6,794 nucleotides of DNA from Paracoccaceae bacterium (GCA_021767525.1 JAASTF010000169.1:1-6794), one strand, 5' to 3'. Shown: positions 1-6,353, counted from the stretch's first letter. Translations and numbers: made by a program. Notes: generated from the sequence alone by a model not told the origin.

Positions 1-963
1 GACGATTTCGCCGCTTATATCGACGCGGCCAAGGCGCAGGGCCGGCTGCTGAAACGGCTGGAGGCGCCGGGGCAGGGGCACTTCATCGGCCCGGCCGCGA
101 TCAAGGTGAACGGCATCGCCGATCTGGAGCGCGAGGTATTCGGCCCCGTGCTGCATATCGCCACCTTCAAGGCGGATGATCTGGATGCGGTGGTCGATGC
201 GATCAATGCCAGCGGCTATGGCCTGACATTCGGGCTGCACACCCGCATCGACGGACGGGTGGAACAGGTGACCAGCCGCCTGCACGTCGGCAACGCCTAT
301 GTGAACCGCAACCAGATCGGCGCCATCGTGGGCAGCCAGCCTTTTGGCGGCGAGGGTCTGTCGGGCACCGGGCCCAAGGCGGGTGGGCCGCATTACGTGG
401 CACGCTTTGCCGCGGCACCCGGCCCGGGCCATGACAGCGCGCCCGGCGACACGGTCTGGCCGGGCCGCGTGCAGGCTTGGCTGGATCGGGTGGCGGGGCA
501 GGACACGCCGCGCCTGTCGGTCACTGACCTGCCGGGGCCGACGGGGGAATCGAACCGCCTGTCGGTCTATGGGCGCGGGCCGGTCCTGTGCCTTGGCCCG
601 ACGGCCGAAGATGCCGCCGATCAGGCGCGCATCGCACGCGAGGCGGGCTGCCCCGCGCTGGAAATCGCGCCGCGCGCCGGTGGGGCTGGCGCGATGGACG
701 GGGTTCTTCCGCGCGAGGCGCTGACGGGCCTCAATGGCGTCGCGGTGGTGGCGCTGTGGTCGGGGGCGGATGATCTGCGCGCCGCGCGCCGCGCCCTGGC
801 CGCGCGCGATGGTGCGCTGATCCCACTGGCGACGGGGGCCGACGACCTGGCAGCGCGCTGCCGGTTGGAGCGGCATATCTGCGTCGACACCACGGCGGCG
901 GGCGGCAACGCGGCCCTTCTGGCGGCCGAGGCGGACGAGGCGATGGCCCGCGCAGCCTCGTGA
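1..963 (+). CDS. putA: PutA, bifunctional proline dehydrogenase / P5C dehydrogenase (C-terminal 320 residues; 5' end outside window)
   Basis: The reading frame is open from base 1 and stops with TGA at 961-963, so this is the 3' part of a much longer gene. PutA oxidises proline to P5C (FAD domain, not in the window) and P5C/glutamate semialdehyde to glutamate with NAD+. The visible part begins late in the aldehyde dehydrogenase domain. It shows EVFGPV (fragment residues 45-50), the NRNQIGAIVGSQPFGGEGLS segment (102-121) and GTGPKAGGP (122-130), a very PutA-like stretch. About 185 further residues follow, with GPTGESNRL (179-187) and RHICVDTTAAGGNA (291-304). That is the extra C-terminal domain of long PutA proteins, which is absent from short ones. 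The catalytic Cys lies upstream of the window. No terminator is visible after the stop, so read-through towards the TRAP operon is possible. Identification is secure; the type assignment is an inference from the tail. Confidence 0.95.
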   Translation, partial: DDFAAYIDAAKAQGRLLKRLEAPGQGHFIGPAAIKVNGIADLEREVFGPVLHIATFKADDLDAVVDAINASGYGLTFGLHTRIDGRVEQVTSRLHVGNAYVNRNQIGAIVGSQPFGGEGLSGTGPKAGGPHYVARFAAAPGPGHDSAPGDTVWPGRVQAWLDRVAGQDTPRLSVTDLPGPTGESNRLSVYGRGPVLCLGPTAEDAADQARIAREAGCPALEIAPRAGGAGAMDGVLPREALTGLNGVAVVALWSGADDLRAARRALAARDGALIPLATGADDLAARCRLERHICVDTTAAGGNAALLAAEADEAMARAAS

Positions 964-985
964 GCCGCGGCAAAAACCCAGGGTA

Positions 986-1014
986 TTGGTCAGTTTTTCT
1001 AACCAAGGTCTTGG
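986..1014. promoter_or_regulatory. Two overlapping palindromes upstream of dctP (candidate operator)
   Basis: TTGGTCAG (986-993) and CTAACCAA (999-1006) form an inverted repeat with one mismatch around a TTTTT centre. CCAAGGTCTTGG (1003-1014) is a second palindrome with 5-bp perfect arms and shares CCAA with the first. The second overlaps the candidate -35 box at 1011-1016. Such symmetry beside a promoter suggests a dimeric repressor site. TGGT/ACCA half-sites occur in some GntR-family operators, but that link is a guess. No GntR gene is in the window. Confidence 0.4.
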
Positions 1015-1039
1015 CATGGGCGGTTTCACGGGCTAGCTT
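1011..1039 (+). promoter_or_regulatory. Candidate sigma-70 promoter of the TRAP operon
   Basis: TTGGCA at 1011-1016 matches five of six bases of the -35 consensus. After 17 nt, TAGCTT at 1034-1039 is a weak -10 (three of six). Transcription would start near 1046 and give a leader of about 40 nt. The position fits well, but the -10 is weak, so this is a prediction only. Confidence 0.35.
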
Positions 1040-1048
1040 GCCGCGCAA

Positions 1049-1067
1049 TGGCCCGGGCAACGGGCCA
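1049..1067 (+). other. GC-rich leader hairpin before dctP
   Basis: TGGCCCG (1049-1055) pairs perfectly with CGGGCCA (1061-1067) around the 5-nt loop GGCAA. It ends 6 nt before the Shine-Dalgarno sequence of dctP and lacks a following T run, so it is not an intrinsic terminator. If the predicted start site near 1046 is right, it would cap the 5' end of the mRNA and might protect it. Confidence 0.35.
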
Positions 1068-1073
1068 CAACTC

Positions 1074-1079
1074 AGGGAG
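1074..1079 (+). promoter_or_regulatory. Ribosome binding site of dctP
   Basis: AGGGAG lies 7 nt before the ATG at 1087. It decides the start in favour of 1087 over the in-frame ATG at 1048, which has no Shine-Dalgarno sequence, lies within the leader hairpin region and would put 13 polar residues in front of the signal peptide. Confidence 0.75.
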
Positions 1080-1086
1080 TGAGACC

Positions 1087-2103
1087 ATGAACAAGATGTT
1101 TTCGCGGGTCGCCGTCGCGGCCCTCGCCACCGCCTTTGCAACCGAGGCAATGGCCACCGAATGGAACGTATCGGTCTGGGGCAAGCGCCGCGCCTTTACC
1201 GAGCACATCGAAAAGCTGGCCGAACTGGTGTCGGAAAAGACCGGCGGCGAATTCACCATGAATGTCAGCTATGGCGGCCTGTCGAACAACCGCGAGAACC
1301 TGGACGGTATCTCGATCGGGGCGTTCGAAATGGCGCAGTTCTGCGCGGGCTACCACCCCGACAAGAACCGTGCGATCACCGTGCTGGAACTGCCGTTCCT
1401 GGGTGTGTCCAACCTGGAAGAGGAAGTGGCCGTCAGCCACGCGGTCTATGACCACCCCGCCGTGGCCAACGAAATGGCCCAGTGGAACGCCAAGATGCTG
1501 ATGACCAGCCCGATGCCCCAGTACAACCTGGTCGGCACCGGCGAGCCGCGCGACGAATTGTCGGAATTCGAAGGGATGCGCGTGCGCGCCACCGGCGGCC
1601 TGGGCGAGGCATTCCGCGCCGTGGGCGGCGTGCCGACCAGCGTGACCAGCTCGGAAGCGTACCAGGCGATGGAATCTGGCGTTGTCGACACCGTGGCCTT
1701 TGCGCAGCACGCGCACCTGTCGTTCGGCACGATCAACGAGGCCGACTGGTGGACCGCCAACCTGAACCCCGGCACCGTGAACTGCCCCGTTGTGGTGAAT
1801 ATCGACGCCTATGAATCGCTGAGCGACGAGCACCGCCAGGCGCTGGACGAATCCGTGCCCGAGGCGATCGAGTATTACCTGGAAAACTACGCCGGTCTGC
1901 TGAAGCGCTGGGACGATGTTCTGGCCGAGAAGGGCGTGGAAAAGGTCATGATCTCGGACGAGGAGCTGGCCAAGTTCCGCGAGGTCGCCGGTAAGCCGAT
2001 CCACGATCAGTGGATCGCCGACATGTCGGCCCAGGGCATGCCCGCACAAGAGCTGTATGACCTGGTGTTCTCGACGTTGGAACAGCACCGCGCATCGAAC
2101 TGA
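1087..2103 (+). CDS. dctP: TRAP transporter periplasmic solute-binding protein (DctP family)
   Basis: This 338-residue protein captures the substrate in the periplasm and hands it to the QM membrane subunits. The N-terminus MNKMFSRVAVAALATAFA, ending in AMA at residues 21-23, is a Sec signal peptide with likely cleavage after residue 23. The mature part has the DctP layout. RVRATGG (165-171) with downstream GGVPTSVTSSEAYQAMESG (180-198) and VVDTV (199-203) is the family hallmark. The second Arg, R167, probably corresponds to the conserved arginine that binds the substrate carboxylate in TRAP proteins. The gene ends in tandem in-frame stops, TGA TAA (2101-2106). It is the first gene of the operon, as expected for the subunit needed in excess. 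Substrate unknown: an organic acid is the family default, and the neighbouring arginine/proline genes raise an amino acid or derivative as a possibility only. Confidence 0.92.
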   Translation: MNKMFSRVAVAALATAFATEAMATEWNVSVWGKRRAFTEHIEKLAELVSEKTGGEFTMNVSYGGLSNNRENLDGISIGAFEMAQFCAGYHPDKNRAITVLELPFLGVSNLEEEVAVSHAVYDHPAVANEMAQWNAKMLMTSPMPQYNLVGTGEPRDELSEFEGMRVRATGGLGEAFRAVGGVPTSVTSSEAYQAMESGVVDTVAFAQHAHLSFGTINEADWWTANLNPGTVNCPVVVNIDAYESLSDEHRQALDESVPEAIEYYLENYAGLLKRWDDVLAEKGVEKVMISDEELAKFREVAGKPIHDQWIADMSAQGMPAQELYDLVFSTLEQHRASN

Positions 2104-2121
2104 TAACGATGTGACATCTTT

Positions 2122-2150
2122 GGCCGCGCCTGGAATGCCCGGGCGCGGCC
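2122..2150 (+). other. Intercistronic hairpin between dctP and dctQ
   Basis: GGCCGCGCC (2122-2130) pairs perfectly with GGCGCGGCC (2142-2150), giving a 9-bp GC stem with an 11-nt loop. The sequence after it, GTTTCGCGTTT, is only mildly T-rich, so it is at best a partial terminator. Its place 18 nt after the dctP stop fits a 3'-end stabiliser or attenuator that raises binding-protein levels over the membrane subunits. This role is an inference from position. Confidence 0.6.
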
Positions 2151-2190
2151 GTTTCGCGTTTCAGACGCATCCAAAACATGGGGGGCCGGT

Positions 2191-2820
2191 ATGGCAGGCG
2201 GAGCGCCCGTACTGGAAGACGGCAGTATTCTCAGCCGTCTCGACCGGGGACTTTTGAAACTTGAACGGTTTTTCGCACTGATCGCGGGCTTGGGCGTTCT
2301 GTCGCTGATGTTCCTGGCGGTGCGGTCGGTGGGCGGGCGCGTCTTCTTCAACGCGCCGCTGTCGGGCTATGTCGACTGGATCATGCAGCTGATGCCGCTG
2401 ATCGCCATCCTGGCCGTGTCCTTCGCGCAGCGCGACGGCACACATATCCGCATGGATCTGGTGGTGGGCTTTCTGCGTGGCCGGGCGCTGTGGTTTTTCG
2501 AGCTGATCTCGATCCTGATGATCCTCGTGCTGATGATCTTTCTGCTGTGGGGCAGCTGGGCGCATTTCGACCGTAGTTTCGATTTCAACGCGCCGATGTG
2601 GAGCCGTGACAGCACCATCGATATCGGCCTGCCGATCTGGCCCGCCAAGCTGCTGGTGCCGGTCGCGTTCTTCGTCATCTGCCTGCGCCTGTGCATTCAG
2701 GCCTGGGGCTATGGCCGGGCGCTGGTGCTGGGGCTGGAAAACCCGGTCGCCGTGCCGATGGTGCAGGATGCCGCGGCCCAGGCCGCGGCCGAGGCCGAAA
2801 CCCTGAGCGAGAAGGGATAA
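2191..2820 (+). CDS. dctQ: TRAP transporter small membrane subunit (DctQ family)
   Basis: This 209-residue inner membrane protein pairs with the large subunit in Na+-driven TRAP uptake. Four hydrophobic segments are visible at about residues 27-46, 62-79, 100-121 and 150-170, the DctQ topology. The loop RDGTHIRMDL (81-90) after segment 2 is the family's conserved R..HIR.D signature. GLPIWPAKLLVPVAFFVI (146-163) matches the usual start of segment 4. At about 209 residues it is somewhat longer than many DctQ proteins, because of a roughly 25-residue N-terminal cytoplasmic stretch and an Ala/Glu-rich tail (192-209). The start at 2191 follows a G-rich stretch (GGGGGG, 2180-2185) that is a weak Shine-Dalgarno, so translation may be modest. 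The gap to the next gene is 4 nt, which implies translational coupling with dctM. Confidence 0.9.
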   Translation: MAGGAPVLEDGSILSRLDRGLLKLERFFALIAGLGVLSLMFLAVRSVGGRVFFNAPLSGYVDWIMQLMPLIAILAVSFAQRDGTHIRMDLVVGFLRGRALWFFELISILMILVLMIFLLWGSWAHFDRSFDFNAPMWSRDSTIDIGLPIWPAKLLVPVAFFVICLRLCIQAWGYGRALVLGLENPVAVPMVQDAAAQAAAEAETLSEKG

Positions 2821-2824
2821 GCGG

Positions 2825-4228
2825 ATGGAACCCATCGAAATCGGCCTGTGGGTGTCGGGCGGTCTGCTGGTGCTTGTCGTGCTGGGGATGCGCGTGGCCT
2901 TTGCCGCCGCGTTGGCAGGGCTTGTGGGGCTGTTCCTTATTTTCTGGTCGCGCCGCGGCTTTGACCCCGAGCATCTGGGCTGGGCTATCACCGTGGCGGC
3001 CAAGACCGCCGGGCAGGTGCCCCATTCCAAGGTCGCCAGTCATGAGCTTAGCCTGATCCCGACCTTCATCCTGATCGGGTACCTGGCCTATTACGCGGGG
3101 CTGACCCGGGCGCTGTTCGAGGCCGCGAAGCGCTGGATCGCCTGGTTGCCGGGTGGCTTGGCGGTGTCGACGGTCTTTGCCACAGCGGGCTTTGCGGCCG
3201 TGTCCGGCGCGTCGGTGGCCACGGCGGCGGTGTTTGCCCGCATCGGCATCCCCGAGATGCTGAAGATCGGCTACAACAAGCAATTCGCCGCCGGCGTGGT
3301 GGCTGCGGGCGGCACGTTGGCCAGCCTGATCCCGCCCTCGGCCATCCTGGTGATCTATGCGATCATCGTGGAGCAGGACGTGGGCAAGCTGCTGCTGGCG
3401 GGCTTTGTGCCGGGCGTGTTTTCCGCCGTCGTCTATGCGGGGCTGATCGTCGGGATCGCGGTGATCTTCAAATCTGTGGGCCCGCCCGTGGGCGGCTTTA
3501 CCTGGCGCGAACGCTTTGCCTCGCTGCCCGCCGCCATGCCGATCCTGGCCGTGGTCGTGATCATCATCTTCTTCGTCTACAACCCCTTCGGTGAAAAGGC
3601 CTGGGGCACGCCGACCGAGGGGGGCGCGCTGGGGGCCTTCATCGTGTTCCTCATGGCGCTGGCGCGCGGGATGCGCTGGGCCGAGCTGAAGTCGGCACTG
3701 ATCGAAACGGCCAAGCTGACGGTGATGATCTTTACCATCATCTGGGGCGTGCTGATTTATGTCCGCTTCCTCGGTTTTGCGCAGCTGCCCGATGCCTTTG
3801 CCGACTGGATCACCTCGCTGACCGTGTCGCCGATGCTGATCCTGGTCTGCATTCTGCTGGCCTATGCGGTGCTGGGCATGTTCATGGACGCGATCGGGAT
3901 GCTGCTGCTGACGCTGCCGGTGGTCTATCCGGCGGTCATGGCGCTGAATGGCGGCGAGCTTGTCAGCGCGGCCGACAGCACATTCGGCATGTCGGGCCCG
4001 ATGTGTGCCGTGTGGTTCGGCATCCTGGTGGTGAAGATGGCCGAGTTCTGCCTGATCACGCCGCCCATCGGCCTGAACTGCTTTGTGGTTGCGGGCGTGC
4101 GCGACGACCTGACCGTGCAGGACGTGTTCAAGGGTGTCACGCCCTTTTTCATCGCCGACGCGGTGACCATCGCGCTGCTGGTGGCTTTCCCGGCCATCGT
4201 GCTGTGGCTGCCGTCGCTGGCGGGATAG
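2825..4228 (+). CDS. dctM: TRAP transporter large membrane subunit (DctM family)
   Basis: This 467-residue, many-spanning inner membrane protein is the transport channel of the TRAP system and uses the Na+ gradient. Family motifs appear in order: SGASVATAA (127-135), GGTLASLIPPSAILVIYAI (162-180), GTPTEGGALGAF (261-272), MDAIGMLLLTLPVVYP (354-369) and ITPPIGLNCFV (411-421). Two similar halves, each with a helical hairpin region, are typical of the ion transporter superfamily. It is about 40 residues longer than common DctM proteins of roughly 425. The extra length appears as a hydrophilic stretch near residues 43-77 between the first membrane segment and the ELSLIPTFILIG segment. The Shine-Dalgarno GAGAAGG (2809-2815) lies inside the end of dctQ, 9 nt before the ATG. 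It is the last gene of the operon and is followed by a terminator. Confidence 0.94.
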   Translation: MEPIEIGLWVSGGLLVLVVLGMRVAFAAALAGLVGLFLIFWSRRGFDPEHLGWAITVAAKTAGQVPHSKVASHELSLIPTFILIGYLAYYAGLTRALFEAAKRWIAWLPGGLAVSTVFATAGFAAVSGASVATAAVFARIGIPEMLKIGYNKQFAAGVVAAGGTLASLIPPSAILVIYAIIVEQDVGKLLLAGFVPGVFSAVVYAGLIVGIAVIFKSVGPPVGGFTWRERFASLPAAMPILAVVVIIIFFVYNPFGEKAWGTPTEGGALGAFIVFLMALARGMRWAELKSALIETAKLTVMIFTIIWGVLIYVRFLGFAQLPDAFADWITSLTVSPMLILVCILLAYAVLGMFMDAIGMLLLTLPVVYPAVMALNGGELVSAADSTFGMSGPMCAVWFGILVVKMAEFCLITPPIGLNCFVVAGVRDDLTVQDVFKGVTPFFIADAVTIALLVAFPAIVLWLPSLAG

Positions 4229-4240
4229 GGCGCGCATCTG

Positions 4241-4266
4241 GGGTGGGCAGTTTGCCCACCCTTTTT
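4241..4266 (+). terminator. Rho-independent terminator of the TRAP operon
   Basis: GGGTGGGCA (4241-4249) pairs perfectly with TGCCCACCC (4253-4261) around the 3-nt loop GTT. TTTTT (4262-4266) follows directly. It begins 12 nt after the dctM stop and ends 3 nt before the stop of the convergent ocd gene. Read from the - strand the hairpin has no T run behind it, so it is a clear terminator only for the + strand. Confidence 0.92.
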
Positions 4267-4269
4267 CAT

Positions 4270-5316
4270 TCACGGAGCCGCGCGTTGCACCATGCCGAAC
4301 AGGTCGCGCGGGTCGTCCGGGTCGGCCAGCATGTCCAGCGGCTCGAACAGGTCGGTGCCCTCGATCCGGTCGCGGATATAGCGCAGGGCGCTGAAATCCT
4401 CGATCGCGAAACCCACGCTGTCGAACAACGTGATTTGCGACGCGTCACGGCGGCCCCGCGCGGCGCCTGTGATGACCTGCCACAGCTCGGTCACCGGATG
4501 ATCGGGCGCCAGTTGCTGAATCTCGCCCTCGATCCGGGTCTGTTCGGGGTATTCGACGAAAATCTCGGACCGGTGCAAGATCGCCGGCGCCAGTTCCGTC
4601 TTGCCCGGGCAGTCGCCGCCGATGGCGTTGATGTGCACGCCGGCACCGACCATGTTGTCGGTCAGGATCGTGGCGTATTGCTTGTCGGCGGTGCAGGTGG
4701 TGATGACCTGCGCGCCCTGAATGGCCTCTTCCGGGCTGTCACAGGCCACCACGCGCAGGCCCGTTTGCCCAAGGTTGCGGGCGCATTTCGCGGTGGCGGC
4801 CGCGTCGATATCGTAAAGCCGCACCTCCTCGACGCCGCACAGCGCCTGGAAGGCCAGGCACTGAAACTCGGCCTGGGCGCCGTTGCCGATCATCGCCATC
4901 ACGCGCGCATCACGCGGGGCCAGGTGTTTCGCCGCCAGCGCCGACATTGCCGCCGTGCGCAGCGCGGTTAACACGGTCATCTCGGTCAGCAGCACGGGGT
5001 ATCCGGTATACATATCCGCCAGCAGGCCAAAGGCCGTAACCGTCTGCAGCCCCTCGCGCGTGTTCTTGGGGTGGCCGTTGACGTATTTGAACCCATAGGC
5101 CTGCCCGTCCGAGGTGGGCATCAGCTCGATCACGCCGACATCGGAATGGCTGGCCACGCGGGGCGTTTTGTCGAACTCGGGCCAGCGGCGGAAATCGTCC
5201 TCGATATACTCGGCCAGTTCACCCAGCATTCGGTCGATCCCGATGTGATGGATCAGCCGCATCATGTTCTCGACCGAGACGAAAGGCACCAGGGCCTTGT
5301 GGGATGGGGTGGTCAT
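4270..5316 (-). CDS. ocd: Ornithine cyclodeaminase (ornithine -> proline + ammonia)
   Basis: This 348-residue cytosolic NAD-dependent enzyme of the OCD/mu-crystallin family closes L-ornithine to L-proline with release of ammonia. FKYVNGHPKN (76-85) and TEMTVLTALRTAA (111-123) carry the Lys and Arg that bind the substrate carboxylate. IGNGAQAEF (143-151) is the Rossmann NAD loop. TTCTADK (206-212) and GGDCPGKTEL (233-242) follow, the latter with the Asp (D235) expected to be catalytic. The GGDCPGKTEL form and the length near 350 are typical of true ornithine cyclodeaminases rather than shorter alanine-dehydrogenase-like or crystallin-like relatives. The start at 5316 is set by AAGAGG 6 nt upstream; a longer in-frame extension to 5388 would run into arginase. 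It is co-transcribed with arginase 14 nt upstream, which supplies its ornithine. Agrobacterium-type arginase/ocd pairs are the known parallel. Confidence 0.95.
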   Translation of the reverse strand: MTTPSHKALVPFVSVENMMRLIHHIGIDRMLGELAEYIEDDFRRWPEFDKTPRVASHSDVGVIELMPTSDGQAYGFKYVNGHPKNTREGLQTVTAFGLLADMYTGYPVLLTEMTVLTALRTAAMSALAAKHLAPRDARVMAMIGNGAQAEFQCLAFQALCGVEEVRLYDIDAAATAKCARNLGQTGLRVVACDSPEEAIQGAQVITTCTADKQYATILTDNMVGAGVHINAIGGDCPGKTELAPAILHRSEIFVEYPEQTRIEGEIQQLAPDHPVTELWQVITGAARGRRDASQITLFDSVGFAIEDFSALRYIRDRIEGTDLFEPLDMLADPDDPRDLFGMVQRAAP

Positions 5317-5322
5317 GGCAAA

Positions 5323-5328
5323 CCTCTT
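5323..5328 (-). promoter_or_regulatory. Ribosome binding site of ocd
   Basis: On the - strand AAGAGG sits in the 14-nt gap between the arginase stop (5331-5333) and the ocd ATG (5314-5316), 6 nt from the start. It fixes the ocd start and, with the short gap, points to coupled translation of the two genes. Confidence 0.75.
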
Positions 5329-5330
5329 GG

Positions 5331-6257
5331 TCAGGAATGGGCGCGGGTGGGGCGGTCGAACACGCGGCGGCCCATCGCGCTGGCACACAGATCGACCATC
5401 AACTGCGCGGTGCGCCCGCGTTCGTCCAGAAAGGGGTTCAGTTCGACCAGGTCCATCGAGGTGACAAGCCCGCTGTCATGCAGCATCTCGCACACCAGGT
5501 GCCCCTCGCGGACGGTGGCGCCGCCGGGCACGGTGGTGCCCACGGCGGGGGCCACGGACGGGTCCAGGAAATCGACATCCAGCGACACGTGCAGCGCCCC
5601 GCCGGCGGCGGCCACGCGATCCAGGAAAGCCTGCAACGGGCGGGCGATGCCGGTCTCGTCGATCTCGCGCATGTCGTGGCGGGCGACCGCGCTGGCCTGC
5701 AGCGCCGCCTTTTCGGCCCCGTCGACCGAGCGCAGCCCGATGATGCAGACGTTTTCGGCAGGCACCGGCGCGGGCACCCGCGGAAAGCCGTCGAACCCCG
5801 GCTGGCCCGTCGCATAGGCCAGCGGCGTGCCGTGCAAATTGCCGCTTTCGGTGGTTTCGGTGGTGTGGAAATCGGCATGCGCATCCAGCCACAGCACGAA
5901 TTGTGGGCGGCCCTCGCCTGCCGCGTGGGCGGCTACACCTGCGACCGAGCCCAGCGACAGCGCATGATCGCCGCCCAAAAAGATCGGCGTGCCCTGCGAC
6001 ATCGCCCATTGCGCGGTCAGCATCAGGCTTTCGGTCCAGCCGATACAGGCATTGCGTTTGTAAAGATGCGCATCGGCGGTGTCGGGTGCATGGGGCGCAG
6101 GCGACAGGTTGCCAATATCAAGAACCCTGTGCCCCAGGTTTTCCAGCGCGCGGCCCAGCCCAGCGGTGCGATACGCATCGGGGCCCATCAGGCACCCCTG
6201 GTTGCGCTTGCCGCAATCCATGGGCGCGCCGATCAGGATACAGGTTTGTGCCGTCAT
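5331..6257 (-). CDS. rocF: Arginase (arginine -> ornithine + urea)
   Basis: This 308-residue cytosolic Mn2+ enzyme of the ureohydrolase family has the usual length for a bacterial arginase. Metal ligands are all present: H98 in GGDH (95-98), D125/H127/D129 in DAHAD (125-129) and D227/D229 in SLDVDFLDP (225-233). SGNLHG (138-143) and VD (178-179) with E182 match arginase substrate-binding positions, and VELNP (271-275) matches the C-terminal Glu site. These favour arginase over agmatinase or formimidoylglutamase, as does the adjacent ocd gene. One change stands out: the residue matching Asn130 of mammalian arginase I (DAHTDIN) is His131 here (DAHADFH). AAAAGG (6265-6270) lies 7 nt before the ATG at 6257. 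It is the first gene of the rocF-ocd operon and is divergent from the Lrp-type gene. No urease genes are in the window, so the fate of the urea is unseen. Confidence 0.94.
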   Translation of the reverse strand: MTAQTCILIGAPMDCGKRNQGCLMGPDAYRTAGLGRALENLGHRVLDIGNLSPAPHAPDTADAHLYKRNACIGWTESLMLTAQWAMSQGTPIFLGGDHALSLGSVAGVAAHAAGEGRPQFVLWLDAHADFHTTETTESGNLHGTPLAYATGQPGFDGFPRVPAPVPAENVCIIGLRSVDGAEKAALQASAVARHDMREIDETGIARPLQAFLDRVAAAGGALHVSLDVDFLDPSVAPAVGTTVPGGATVREGHLVCEMLHDSGLVTSMDLVELNPFLDERGRTAQLMVDLCASAMGRRVFDRPTRAHS

Positions 6258-6322
6258 GTCGTGACCTTTTCGTTGATGCTTGGCCCCGATATCTCGCCAA
6301 AACGGGGTGGATTAAAGCGATC

Positions 6323-6348
6323 AAATTGTGCAATATGCGCAGCAATTT
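6323..6348. promoter_or_regulatory. 26-bp inverted repeat, candidate Lrp-type operator
   Basis: AAATTG (6323-6328) and CAATTT (6343-6348) are exact inverted arms of 6 bp separated by 14 bp, centred at 6335/6336. Inside, TGC (6329-6331) and GCA (6339-6341) add partial symmetry, one base off centre. An A/T-rich dyad with a flexible centre is compatible with Lrp/AsnC binding, but no strict consensus is met. Assignment to the neighbouring regulator is inferred from position. Confidence 0.45.
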
Positions 6349-6353
6349 TCCAA
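6325..6353 (-). promoter_or_regulatory. Candidate promoter of rocF-ocd
   Basis: On the - strand TTGGAA (6353-6348) and CACAAT (6330-6325) are separated by 17 nt, each matching four of six consensus bases. The boxes would lie over the two arms of the inverted repeat, so a bound regulator would directly affect RNA polymerase. Weak matches mean low confidence. I could not find a convincing promoter for the + strand gene. Confidence 0.25.

Noticed and set aside
1048..1086. Upstream in-frame ATG that would extend dctP by 13 residues
   Set aside because: It has no Shine-Dalgarno sequence, places polar residues before the signal peptide and lies just after the predicted transcription start. The ATG at 1087 has AGGGAG at good spacing.
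1072..2088. A 338-codon open frame on the - strand antisense to dctP
   Set aside because: It mirrors a convincing DctP gene with signal peptide and family motifs. The antisense product is low-complexity, rich in Gly, His and Val, and lacks a credible start context.
2770..2790. Direct repeat of GCCGCGGCC with a 12-bp period at the end of dctQ
   Set aside because: It encodes the Ala-rich tail of DctQ and follows from Ala/Gln/Glu codons in a GC-rich gene. There is no sign of a wider repeat.
2675..4273. A 532-codon open frame on the - strand antisense to dctM
   Set aside because: It is rich in His, Gln, Arg and Asp with no recognisable domain, which is typical of the antisense frame of a GC-rich membrane-protein gene. 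The opposite strand has all DctM motifs.
4003..4971. A 322-codon + strand frame spanning the dctM end, the terminator and ocd
   Set aside because: It runs through an intrinsic terminator and is antisense to the clear ocd gene, with no domain of its own.
5317..5388. Upstream in-frame start that would extend ocd by 24 residues into arginase
   Set aside because: The extension is Pro/Arg-rich and unlike the family N-terminus. The ATG at 5316 has AAGAGG 6 nt upstream and gives the normal family length.
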